A stretch of DNA of 47,355 nucleotides from Leptospiraceae bacterium. GTDB lineage: Bacteria; Spirochaetota; Leptospiria; Leptospirales; Leptonemataceae. Positions within the stretch are counted from its first letter, which is position 1, and every line of letters begins with the position of its first letter. The notes below the pieces were generated by a model. The model saw nothing but the letters and a program-made list of their open reading frames with translations. It had not been told where the DNA came from and did no database searches. Made by a program: the position numbers and the translations under genes. Positions 1 to 7,405 of this stretch are shown here, one piece after another. The stretch is taken from the NCBI GenBank assembly GCA_002717505.1, contig PBEB01000009.1:1-47355 (forward strand), in the 5' to 3' direction.

Positions 1-212
1 CCTGAACACATGCTTGACGGATTTTTGGGGTCTGTTCACGTGGTGAACACAGTCTCCAATACCTCCTGGGACTCACCGGGCGGAGCTATGTACAGCTCAG
101 AAATCGGTGGAGATGCCCGGATTGCCACCAAAGCCAGCTATTCCAGCGTCAGCCAAGTCTGGAAAGTAAGACCTTTCACCCGCGGCCTCAACAACAGGTC
201 CGTTTTCTCAAT
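1..212. promoter_or_regulatory. Leader region upstream of the polysaccharide locus
   Basis: I see no convincing gene here. A perfect inverted repeat with 7-base arms (TGTTCAC / GTGAACA) around a 3-base spacer lies at 33-49 and could be an operator or part of an upstream terminator; there is no T-tract after it. I could not place a convincing sigma-70 promoter. The overlapping open frame that runs into the regulator gene has no ribosome site or recognisable content and looks like a shadow. Confidence 0.35.
33..49. repeat. Inverted repeat, candidate operator
   Basis: TGTTCAC-GTG-GTGAACA is an uninterrupted dyad of 7+7 bases. It lies about 165 bases upstream of a winged-helix regulator gene, so autoregulation is possible but not shown. 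A similar half-site (TGAACA) occurs at 3-8. Confidence 0.35.
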
Positions 213-587
213 ATGTCAGTGGATCTACCTGAAGAAATCAGCCACCGAGTCCTGGGTATTCTGGAATCCGAACCAGAAATCTCTCAAAGGGAGCTGGCAG
301 GGCGTCTGGGGATTAGTCTGGGCCGGACCAATTTCGTATTGAAGGGCCTCCTAGAGCGAGGATGGGTGAAAACTCGCAACTTCAAGAATAGCAAAAACAA
401 ATGGGCCTATGCCTATTTTCTCACTCCGGAAGGTATCGTGGAAAAGGGACGTGTGACCGCCAGATATATAAAGAGAAAGGTAGAGGAATACGAATCCCTG
501 AAGAAGGAAGTGGAGCATCTGCGGAAGGAGTACGGGGAGCTTTTTGAAGGGGCTCACCAAGAAGAGGATATATCAGAGAATAGATGA
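213..587 (+). CDS. MarR-family EPS-associated transcriptional regulator
   Basis: This 124-residue protein has a winged helix-turn-helix at about residues 8-75: 'EPEISQRELAGRLGISLGRT' is the HTH and 'KGLLERGWVKT' leads into the wing. The C-terminus (about 88-118) is charged and heptad-like, fitting a dimerising coiled coil. This short MarR-like family is known from the first position of exopolysaccharide and O-antigen loci, including those of Leptospira, and the gene is first here too. It probably controls the locus, but ligand and sign of regulation are unknown. Its stop overlaps the next start (ATGA), so it is translationally coupled to the sugar dehydrogenase. The ribosome site is weak; the ATG was chosen because the conserved domain starts just after it. 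Confidence 0.85.
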   Translation: MSVDLPEEISHRVLGILESEPEISQRELAGRLGISLGRTNFVLKGLLERGWVKTRNFKNSKNKWAYAYFLTPEGIVEKGRVTARYIKRKVEEYESLKKEVEHLRKEYGELFEGAHQEEDISENR

Positions 588-1636
588 AAGAGCCCATTGA
601 AAACCGAAAAATCAAAGTAGCCCTGGTGGGTGCCGGACGAATCAGCAAGAACCACTTCGACTCCATTGAGAAGTACGCCCAGGATCTGGAGCTGGTTGGT
701 ATCTGTGATGCGGATTCCACGGTTCTGGAGAAGGTATCAGCCGAAAGAAATGCCCCAGGATTTCGGGATCTCTCCGAAATGCTTTCCAAGTCGAAGCCCG
801 ACGTCGTCTCTGTATGCGGGCCCAGCGGACTCCATCCCGATCATGCCATGCACGCTCTAAAGGCAGGTTGCCATGTTATCACGGAAAAGCCCATGGCCAC
901 TCGACTGGAGGACGGGCGGCGTATGGTTCAGCTGGCAGATGAATTGGATCTGCATCTATTCGTCGTAAAGCAGAATCGGCGAAACGCAACGTTACAATTG
1001 CTGAAGAATGCAGTGGAAGCGGATCGCTTTGGCCCCATCTACATGGTAAACATCAACGTTTTCTGGACCCGGCCGCAGGAATACTACGATATGAGCCCCT
1101 GGAGAGGTACCTGGGAGCTGGATGGCGGCGCCTTCATGAACCAGGCCAGTCATTACGTCGATCTACTGGACTGGCTGATCGGTCCCATCGATTCGCTTCA
1201 TGCCTATACTGCCACTAGGGCTAGAAAGATCGAGGCGGAAGATACCGGCGTTGTAAACGTAAAATGGCGAAGCGGCGCTCTGGGTAGCATGAACGTTACA
1301 ATGCTTACCTATCCAAAAAACCTGGAAGGCTCCATCACTATTCTGGGTGAGAAAGGGAGCGTGCGTGTGGGCGGAGTGGCCGTAAACGAAATCCAGTACT
1401 GGGACTTTGCCGAGGAATCTCCGGAAGATCAGAAAGTCAAAGAAGCAAGCTACGAAACAACGTCTGTGTACGGATTTGGCCATCCCCTTTATTATCGTAA
1501 CGTAATCGACGTGCTTCGCGGAACAGCAGAGCCAGAAACCGACGGAAGGCAGGGGCTAAAATCTCTGGAAGTCTTGACTGCGATCTATCGCTCAGCACGA
1601 GACGGAGTGCGAATTGGGTTTCCTCTGGAGTTATGA
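584..1636 (+). CDS. wbpB: Gfo/Idh/MocA oxidoreductase, WbpB/WlbA-like UDP-GlcNAcA 3-dehydrogenase
   Basis: The 350-residue protein has an N-terminal Rossmann fold (VGAGRISKNH, about residues 15-24), the family EKP motif at 101-103 and the GGAFMNQASHYVDLL segment (181-195), whose His190 is the usual active-site histidine. Homologues oxidise C3 of UDP-N-acetylglucosaminuronic acid, giving the 3-keto sugar used by a PLP aminotransferase. The matching aminotransferase (2437), acetyltransferase (1853) and UDP-GlcNAc 6-dehydrogenase (3569) follow, which supports this role over the many other Gfo/Idh functions. It overlaps the regulator by 4 bases. A 216-base gap with odd repeats separates it from the next gene. 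Cytoplasmic; the exact substrate is inferred from neighbours. Confidence 0.85.
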   Translation: MKEPIENRKIKVALVGAGRISKNHFDSIEKYAQDLELVGICDADSTVLEKVSAERNAPGFRDLSEMLSKSKPDVVSVCGPSGLHPDHAMHALKAGCHVITEKPMATRLEDGRRMVQLADELDLHLFVVKQNRRNATLQLLKNAVEADRFGPIYMVNINVFWTRPQEYYDMSPWRGTWELDGGAFMNQASHYVDLLDWLIGPIDSLHAYTATRARKIEAEDTGVVNVKWRSGALGSMNVTMLTYPKNLEGSITILGEKGSVRVGGVAVNEIQYWDFAEESPEDQKVKEASYETTSVYGFGHPLYYRNVIDVLRGTAEPETDGRQGLKSLEVLTAIYRSARDGVRIGFPLEL

Positions 1637-1852
1637 TACATCCGGAGGCCGCCCCATTATTTCAGACTAACGTCAGGTGGCGGACCACCGCAGGATAACA
1701 TAGAAATAGATCAGCGAAGTAGAGTATCGCAGAGCAGAGCTGCACAAACCATAGTATAGCAGAGCATATTGGCGTAGAGCATAACAGAACTTTTATTCAC
1801 CCGAGCATAGCATAGTAGCGCAACGCAGAGAAAAAGCACCAGGGTACCAAGT
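1637..1852. repeat. Intergenic gap with degenerate pentanucleotide-like repeats
   Basis: The stretch at about 1697-1832 is unusually repetitive. Variants of TAGAG, CAGAG, CATAG, ATAGC and AGAGC recur with a rough 5-base register, for example CAGAGCAGAG at 1730-1739 and GAGCATAGCATAG at 1803-1815. A small dyad, GGTGG-CGGA-CCACC, sits at 1676-1689 without a T-tract. No credible gene is present; a - strand frame across it gives a repetitive Leu/Cys/Tyr-rich peptide typical of repeats. It may hold a promoter or processing site for the wbpD-E-A genes, but this is not demonstrated. Confidence 0.5.
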
Positions 1853-2434
1853 ATGGAAAACGTAAAGATACATGAAACGGCCATTGTGGATGAAGGGGCC
1901 TCCATCGGCAAAGGAAGCCGGATCTGGCACTGGGTTCATGTCTGCGGCGGCGCGAAGATCGGCGAAGGCTGCTCTCTGGGCCAGAACGTATTTGTTGGAA
2001 ATCGAGTAGAAATCGGTAACAATGTGAAAATCCAGAACAATGTTTCTGTGTACGATAACGTCTATCTCGAAGATGACGTTTTTTGCGGCCCCAGTATGGT
2101 GTTCACCAACGTCTACAATCCCCGGTCGGCGGTATCCAGGAAAGAAGAATACAGAGATACATTTGTGCGAAAAGGGGCCACCATCGGGGCCAACGCAACC
2201 ATCGTATGCGGGGTCACCGTCGGCCAGTTTGCCTTTATTGGCGCGGGCGCGGTGATCAATAAGGACGTAAAGCCCTATGCATTGATGGTGGGAGTACCCG
2301 GCAAACAGGTAGGCTGGATGAGCGAATTCGGCGAACAGCTGGATTTACCTCTGCAGGGCGAGGGCTCCACCACCTGCCAGCACACGGGCAAAGTCTATAC
2401 ATTGAAAGATGGCATGGTTCTTACAGGAAGCTGA
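1853..2434 (+). CDS. wbpD: WbpD/WlbB-like hexapeptide-repeat N-acetyltransferase
   Basis: This 193-residue protein is built from left-handed beta-helix hexapeptide repeats ([44 protein letters not shown], about residues 13-145) and a short C-terminal tail ending TLKDGMVL. The family acetylates the 3-amino group of UDP-2-acetamido-3-amino-2,3-dideoxy-glucuronate with acetyl-CoA to give UDP-GlcNAc3NAcA. Length and tail match WbpD/WlbB closely. The ATG at 1853 has GGTACCAAGT upstream, only a modest ribosome site. The following aminotransferase starts 2 bases after the stop, so the two are translationally coupled. Confidence 0.88.
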   Translation: MENVKIHETAIVDEGASIGKGSRIWHWVHVCGGAKIGEGCSLGQNVFVGNRVEIGNNVKIQNNVSVYDNVYLEDDVFCGPSMVFTNVYNPRSAVSRKEEYRDTFVRKGATIGANATIVCGVTVGQFAFIGAGAVINKDVKPYALMVGVPGKQVGWMSEFGEQLDLPLQGEGSTTCQHTGKVYTLKDGMVLTGS

Positions 2435-2436
2435 AC

Positions 2437-3546
2437 ATGGAATTCATTGATTTAAAGCAACAACAGGCCCGTATTCGAGATCAGATTGATGCCCGGATTG
2501 CAAAGGTACTGGAACATGGAAAGTACATCATGGGCCCTGAAATCCAGGAGCTGGAAGAGAAACTGGCCGCCTATGTAGGTTCCAGAAACTGCATCACCTG
2601 CTCCAGCGGAACGGATGCATTGCTCCTTCCCATGATGGCTCTGGGGATCGGAGCCGGTGACGAAATCATTACTACACCCTTTACCTTTATTGCCACCGGA
2701 GAGATGATTGCCCTTCTGGGCGCGAAACCGGTGTTTGTGGACATTGATCCGGTTACTTACAACATCGATCCGGCTCTCATCGAAGGTGCAATCACAGAAA
2801 GAACAAAGGCTATTGTGCCGGTAAGCCTGTATGGTCAGTGCGCGAACATGGAGGCCATCAATGAAATCGCCTCGAAGTACAATCTACCGGTATTTGAGGA
2901 CGGAGCCCAGAGTCTTGGAGCCACCATAAATGGCAGGCAATCCTGTAGCCTTTCCACGGCCGGCGCTACAAGCTTCTTTCCGTCCAAGCCTCTGGGCGGT
3001 TATGGCGACGGGGGCGCGGTGTTTACAGACGACGAAGAGCTGGCTACAAAGATGAAGCAGATTCGAATCCATGGGCAGGACCGCAGATATCATCATCCCT
3101 TGATTGGCCTGAACGCGCGAATGGATACTCTGCAGGCAGCCATCGTACTTGCGAAGCTGGAGATATTCGATGAGGAAGTCCAGTTCCGCGGTCAGATCGG
3201 TGCCAGATACACAGAATTGCTAAAGGACAGTGTAACTACACCCACGCTTTCGCCCGGAAACACTTCTGTCTATGCGCAGTATACCATCCAGGTCGAAGAG
3301 CGCGAAAAGGTTCTTGGGCTACTAAAAGAATCTGGAGTACCCACTGCAGTACACTATCCCGTGCCTTTAAACCTGCAGCCGGCCTTTTCTCATCTGGGTC
3401 AGGGACCGGGAAGCTTTCCGCTGGCAGAAGCAGCAGCGAATCGAGTGATGAGCCTGCCCATGCATCCGTATCTATCTGCGGAAGAGCAGGATCAGGTAGT
3501 GGAAGCCGTTAAGAAGGCAGTGGAGCAAACCGGGGCGCCGGTATAA
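2437..3546 (+). CDS. wbpE: DegT/DnrJ/EryC1 aminotransferase, WbpE/WlbC-like
   Basis: A PLP-dependent sugar aminotransferase of 369 residues. Asp155 in EDGAQSLGA should contact the pyridine nitrogen, and Lys184 in FFPSKPLGGYGDGG is the Schiff-base lysine. In the WbpB/WbpE pathway it transaminates the 3-keto sugar with glutamate, giving the 3-amino uronic acid. It begins 2 bases after the acetyltransferase with AGGAAG about 6 bases before the ATG, and the dehydrogenase gene follows 22 bases on. PfpsKplGgyGDgG is the variant typical of WbpE-type 3-aminotransferases, which supports the assignment. Cytoplasmic, probably a dimer by family knowledge. Confidence 0.9.
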   Translation: MEFIDLKQQQARIRDQIDARIAKVLEHGKYIMGPEIQELEEKLAAYVGSRNCITCSSGTDALLLPMMALGIGAGDEIITTPFTFIATGEMIALLGAKPVFVDIDPVTYNIDPALIEGAITERTKAIVPVSLYGQCANMEAINEIASKYNLPVFEDGAQSLGATINGRQSCSLSTAGATSFFPSKPLGGYGDGGAVFTDDEELATKMKQIRIHGQDRRYHHPLIGLNARMDTLQAAIVLAKLEIFDEEVQFRGQIGARYTELLKDSVTTPTLSPGNTSVYAQYTIQVEEREKVLGLLKESGVPTAVHYPVPLNLQPAFSHLGQGPGSFPLAEAAANRVMSLPMHPYLSAEEQDQVVEAVKKAVEQTGAPV

Positions 3547-3568
3547 TTTACGGAAACGGCGGGCTATT

Positions 3569-4879
3569 ATGGCTGATTACAAGAAACTGATCAATAAGAT
3601 AGAAAAGAATGAGGCCCTGGTTGGCGTGCTTGGCCTGGGTTACGTAGGCCTGCCTCTGGCGGTACTCTTTGCCCGTAAAGGAGTGCATGTACTTGGCTTC
3701 GAAAAGAGCGAAAAGAAAACGGAAATGGTGAACTCCGCTCAGAACTACATTGGCGATGTAGAAGACCATGAGCTGGCGCAGGTGATCGAATCCGGATTTC
3801 TCACTGCAACCACGGATTTCTCGCGCATCGCCGAATGCCAGGCCATCATCATCTGCGTTCCCACGCCTCTGGATAAATTCAAAAAGCCGGACATGAGCTA
3901 CATTGAGCGGGCCTGTCAGGAGATTGGCCGGGTGATGAAACCGGGTACCTTCATTTCCCTGGAAAGTACAACGTATCCCACGACCACAGAAGAGTTTATG
4001 CTGCCGATTCTGGAAAAGGAATCCGGTCTAAAGCACGGCGACGATTTCTGGGTTTGCTACTCTCCGGAAAGAGTGGATCCGGGCAATCGCGAATTTAAAA
4101 CTGAGAACACTCCCAAGGTAGTGGGCGGTCTGGGCGATGAAGCGCAGGAGATTGCAATGGCCCTGTACTCCCGGGCTATTGCCCAGCTCCACGCTGTGAG
4201 CAATCCTCGAATCGCGGAGATGGTAAAGATCCTGGAAAACACCTATCGCCTTGTAAACATATCGCTTATAAACGAGATGGCCCTTCTTTCGGGTAAAATG
4301 GGCATCAATATCTGGGAAGTCATCGAAGCGGCCAACACCAAGCCCTACGGTTTCCAGGCCTTTTATCCAGGACCCGGAATCGGCGGGCACTGTATTCCTC
4401 TGGATCCCTTCTATCTGGAATACATTGCCAAGAACTTCAACTTTGATCTGACAATGATTCATACGGCCGGCCATATAGATAATCTCATGCCTCATCGCAT
4501 GACGATCAAAATCAACACAGCGCTGAACCGGCATAAGAAGGCGATCAATGGCTCAACGGTGCTATTTCTCGGCGTTGCGTACAAGCCAAACATTTCCGAC
4601 GAACGGGAAAGCCCGGCTCTCAAAATCATGGATGAGGTAGCGAAAAAGGGCGGACTGGTTCAGTATCATGATCCCTTTGTGCCGGAAGTCCATACAGATG
4701 AGGGGAATCGATACGAAAGTATGCCCCTTTCCGATGAGATTCTAAAGGAAGCTGATTGTGTGGTGGTAACCACAAATCACTCCGGATTTGACATCCCGGA
4801 AATCATTGAAAGAGCCAACCTGGTAGTGGACCTGCGAAACGCAGTGCCCACAGCCAGCGATAAGGTGTATAAACTGTAG
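3569..4879 (+). CDS. wbpA: UDP-N-acetylglucosamine 6-dehydrogenase (WbpA/WecC family)
   Basis: This 436-residue protein has the NAD-binding GLGYVGLPLA motif near residue 22 and catalytic Cys275 in the GPGIGGHCIPLDP signature, followed by the C-terminal UDP-binding domain. The enzyme makes two NAD-linked oxidations of C6 to turn a UDP-HexNAc into the uronic acid, the entry step for the WbpB-E-D route encoded just upstream. WbpA-type UDP-GlcNAc specificity is favoured over WecC (ManNAc) by that context, because no UDP-GlcNAc 2-epimerase gene is visible. It is the last gene of the first cluster; a 156-base gap follows. Confidence 0.9.
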   Translation: MADYKKLINKIEKNEALVGVLGLGYVGLPLAVLFARKGVHVLGFEKSEKKTEMVNSAQNYIGDVEDHELAQVIESGFLTATTDFSRIAECQAIIICVPTPLDKFKKPDMSYIERACQEIGRVMKPGTFISLESTTYPTTTEEFMLPILEKESGLKHGDDFWVCYSPERVDPGNREFKTENTPKVVGGLGDEAQEIAMALYSRAIAQLHAVSNPRIAEMVKILENTYRLVNISLINEMALLSGKMGINIWEVIEAANTKPYGFQAFYPGPGIGGHCIPLDPFYLEYIAKNFNFDLTMIHTAGHIDNLMPHRMTIKINTALNRHKKAINGSTVLFLGVAYKPNISDERESPALKIMDEVAKKGGLVQYHDPFVPEVHTDEGNRYESMPLSDEILKEADCVVVTTNHSGFDIPEIIERANLVVDLRNAVPTASDKVYKL

Positions 4880-5035
4880 CACAGAAAAATAGCATGCAAC
4901 GGGGAGATACATCGCGCGTCGTCCCTGCTGTTGAGCATGAAGAGACACCGCTCACGCAACACGCTGGCAATCACCGGCAGGAAGAGATAAAGTCCCTATA
5001 AACTCCCGAAAAGGTCCCTAATTTAGAGGTAAACA
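4880..5035. promoter_or_regulatory. Intergenic gap with a GTCCCTA direct repeat
   Basis: GTCCCTA occurs at 4992-4998 and again at 5014-5020. The starts are 22 bases apart, about two helical turns, just upstream of the ribosome site (AGAGGTAA) of the next gene. It could mark a regulator-binding region or be chance; no clear promoter hexamers or terminator were found. Confidence 0.25.
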
Positions 5036-6019
5036 ATGGAACTCAAAGATTCGAAAATTCTGGTTATCGGCGGCGCAGGCTTTATTGGAAGCTTTGTGGT
5101 GGCTGAACTGCTCAAGCATCCGGTGAAGGAAGTCATCGTTTATGATAACCTGACCCGGGGTAAGCTGAGCAACCTGAAAGAGCAACTCCAGGATCCTCGT
5201 TGCTATATGTATCCCAACGGAGGCGATGTCCGCGATACGGATTTGCTGGACGATGCCATGCAGGACGTGGACGGCGTCGTTCATCTAGCGGCCATGTGGC
5301 TGCTTCACTGCAAGGATTACCCCAGAACTGCATTTCACGTAAACATTGAAGGGACCTACAATGTGCTGGAAGCCTGCGTGCGAAACAAGGTGAAGCGACT
5401 GGTTTACTCATCGTCTGCATCGGTCTATGGAGATGCCGTAGAAGTTCCCATGACCGAAGACCATCCCTTTAACAACAGGAACTTCTACGGTGCTACTAAA
5501 ATCGCGGGCGAAGCAATGTGCCGTGCTACATACGATCGATATGGCCTGAGCTACGTTGGATTGCGATATATGAATGTATATGGTCCGCACCAGGATCAAA
5601 CAGCGGCCTATACCGGGGTTATTCCTGTTATGTTGAATAAGATCGATGCGAACGAAGCGCCTACAATCAATGGCGATGGCTCCCAGGCCTACGATTTCAT
5701 CTACGTAGAAGACGTGGCCCGCTGCAACGTTCTGTCTCTACAGGCTGAAGTGACCGACGAATTCTACAATGTAGGCACCGGCGTGCAGACCAGTATTCGT
5801 GAGCTGTGTAATCTGATTCTGAAGCTTAAGAGCTCGGATCTGGAAGTAACCTACAAACCCTACAGCGAAGACGATGCCCGCAGGCTTGTGCAGAACCGAA
5901 TCGGGTCGCCAGACAAAGCCATAAAGGATCTGGGCTTCGAATTTGCCTACGATCTGGAGGCGGGACTAAATCGACTTATTGAATGGCGTAAAGCCAATCA
6001 GGAAGTGGAAGCAAGGTAA
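5036..6019 (+). CDS. NAD-dependent nucleotide-sugar epimerase/dehydratase (extended SDR)
   Basis: A 327-residue extended short-chain dehydrogenase. The NAD-binding GGAGFIG motif is at residues 12-18, the catalytic serine is in VYSSSASVYG (123-132), and the Tyr151/Lys155 pair lies in NFYGATK. Typical activities are C4 epimerisation or dehydration of UDP/TDP/GDP sugars; I cannot tell which. It is followed by a second DegT aminotransferase, an AsnB and a formyltransferase-like gene, so it may supply a sugar that is later aminated. AGAGGTAA lies a few bases before the ATG, supporting this start. Confidence 0.85.
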   Translation: MELKDSKILVIGGAGFIGSFVVAELLKHPVKEVIVYDNLTRGKLSNLKEQLQDPRCYMYPNGGDVRDTDLLDDAMQDVDGVVHLAAMWLLHCKDYPRTAFHVNIEGTYNVLEACVRNKVKRLVYSSSASVYGDAVEVPMTEDHPFNNRNFYGATKIAGEAMCRATYDRYGLSYVGLRYMNVYGPHQDQTAAYTGVIPVMLNKIDANEAPTINGDGSQAYDFIYVEDVARCNVLSLQAEVTDEFYNVGTGVQTSIRELCNLILKLKSSDLEVTYKPYSEDDARRLVQNRIGSPDKAIKDLGFEFAYDLEAGLNRLIEWRKANQEVEAR

Positions 6020-6091
6020 CGACGCTCTGCAGACCCGGGTTCTCACAGATTCCGGGTGAATATAGGCCAGAAAACATCAAGATCGGTAAGA

Positions 6092-7228
6092 ATGGATAGA
6101 AAGATACAGATATCGCTCCCAAGCACGGGTGAAGAAGAATGGCAGGCTACTCGTGAATCCTTTGATACAGGCTGGCTAACCCAGGGGCCCAAAGTGGCCG
6201 CATTCGAGAAGGCTTTCGCCGAGCGGCACAAAGTCCAGAACGCTTATGCTACCACCAGCTGTACCACGGCCCTGCATCTGATTCTGGCGGCCATGGAAAT
6301 CGGGCCGGGCGATGAGGTTATCGTTCCTGCCTTCACCTGGATTTCCACTGCTAATGTTGTCGTCTACACCGGGGCTACTCCGGTCTTTGCGGACGTGGAT
6401 CCTAAGACCTTTAACCTGAATCCTGAAAGCGTGAAGGAAATGGTTACAGAGAAAACGAAGGCTATCATCGCCGTTCATCTGTTTGGACTATGTGCAGATA
6501 TGGATGCCATTTCCTCTGCGGTCTCCGGAATTCCTATCATTGAAGACGGCGCCTGCGCTGCCGGTGCCGCCTATAAAGGAATACCCGCTGGAAGCCTCGG
6601 TAAAGCTGGCGCGTTCTCTTTTCATCCGCGAAAGTCTATCACCACCGGCGAAGGCGGCATGGTGACTACCAACAATACGGAGTTGGGAGAGCGGATCAAT
6701 AGCCTGCGTAACCACGGAGCCTCGATTTCTGAGGAGCAGCGACATCACGGACCGCGACCGTACATACTTCCGGACTTCAATCTTCTAGGATTCAACTATC
6801 GCATGACCGATATCCAGGGCGCAGTGGGATTGGTTCAGCTCAGTAAACTGGACCGTTTTGTGAGCGAGCGAAACGAATGGGCTTCTTATTACTCGGATCA
6901 ATTGAGTGGACTGGACTGGCTTCGCACACCGGAGTTCTCAAGCGACTACAGCCACGCCTGGCAGGCCTATGTAACCTACGTCCATCCGGATCGGGCCCCC
7001 CGGGGCAGAAACGAGATTATGGAAATCCTGCAGGCAAAGGGTATCAGCACGCGCCCGGGCACCCATGCGGTTCATATGCTGGGCTACTATGCCGAACGAT
7101 TTGGATTTAGACCCGATGACTTTCCGGGCGCCCGGGACTGCGACCAGCACTCCATGGCCATCCCGCTTCACAATCGGATGAGCAAAGAGGACTACGAGTA
7201 CGTGGTGAAGTCGCTAAAGGAGCTTTGA
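6092..7228 (+). CDS. DegT/DnrJ/EryC1 sugar aminotransferase (second copy)
   Basis: The protein is 378 residues from the ATG at 6092; an in-frame GTG at 6056 would add 12 residues of unconserved sequence, so the ATG is preferred. The PLP lysine is Lys181 in SFHPRKSITTGEGG and the preceding acid is in IIEDGACAAGA. The SFHPRKSITTGEGG variant resembles enzymes acting on 4-keto-6-deoxy or 3-keto hexoses (perosamine, QuiNAc4N and similar). It differs clearly from the WbpE-like copy at 2437 and the third copy at 37819, so it probably makes a different amino sugar. The formyltransferase-like gene downstream could act on the amine it creates. Confidence 0.88.
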   Translation: MDRKIQISLPSTGEEEWQATRESFDTGWLTQGPKVAAFEKAFAERHKVQNAYATTSCTTALHLILAAMEIGPGDEVIVPAFTWISTANVVVYTGATPVFADVDPKTFNLNPESVKEMVTEKTKAIIAVHLFGLCADMDAISSAVSGIPIIEDGACAAGAAYKGIPAGSLGKAGAFSFHPRKSITTGEGGMVTTNNTELGERINSLRNHGASISEEQRHHGPRPYILPDFNLLGFNYRMTDIQGAVGLVQLSKLDRFVSERNEWASYYSDQLSGLDWLRTPEFSSDYSHAWQAYVTYVHPDRAPRGRNEIMEILQAKGISTRPGTHAVHMLGYYAERFGFRPDDFPGARDCDQHSMAIPLHNRMSKEDYEYVVKSLKEL

Positions 7229-7405
7229 TTCAGAGAGTCTCGCCTGCTTCTGAGCCGAATTTGGAGCAGGCTCTCCTGTCCGGATAAGCCTTCCCCGTGA
7301 CGGTTGGCTTCCCTGCATGTAAAGGCCACGGGCCTCTACCCTCATTGCATGTGAATTCTTTCCCGGCGAAGACAAGCCCGGATTCCGAAAATTAACTCTA
7401 GTATT
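7229..7405. other. Intergenic gap with two small dyads
   Basis: No gene is seen. GCCTGCT (7242-7248) pairs with AGCAGGC (7265-7271) across a 16-base loop. A tight AGGCC-ACG-GGCCT hairpin lies further on, near 7323-7335. TGCATGTAAA/TGCATGTGAA form a near direct repeat around it. Neither hairpin is followed by a run of T, so neither is a clear intrinsic terminator. Confidence 0.3.

Noticed and set aside
10-342. Open frame of 110 codons at the window start
   Set aside because: It overlaps the regulator gene in another frame, has no ribosome site and no recognisable sequence.
1711-1911. - strand frame giving a hydrophobic Leu/Cys/Tyr-rich peptide
   Set aside because: It is produced by the degenerate repeat tract and runs into the acetyltransferase gene; the repetitive composition explains it.
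4028-4534. 168-codon - strand frame inside the UDP-sugar dehydrogenase gene
   Set aside because: Shadow of a well-supported gene; the protein shows no family features.
7242-7271. Intrinsic terminator after the second aminotransferase
   Set aside because: The GCCTGCT/AGCAGGC stem has a long loop and no T-tract after it.
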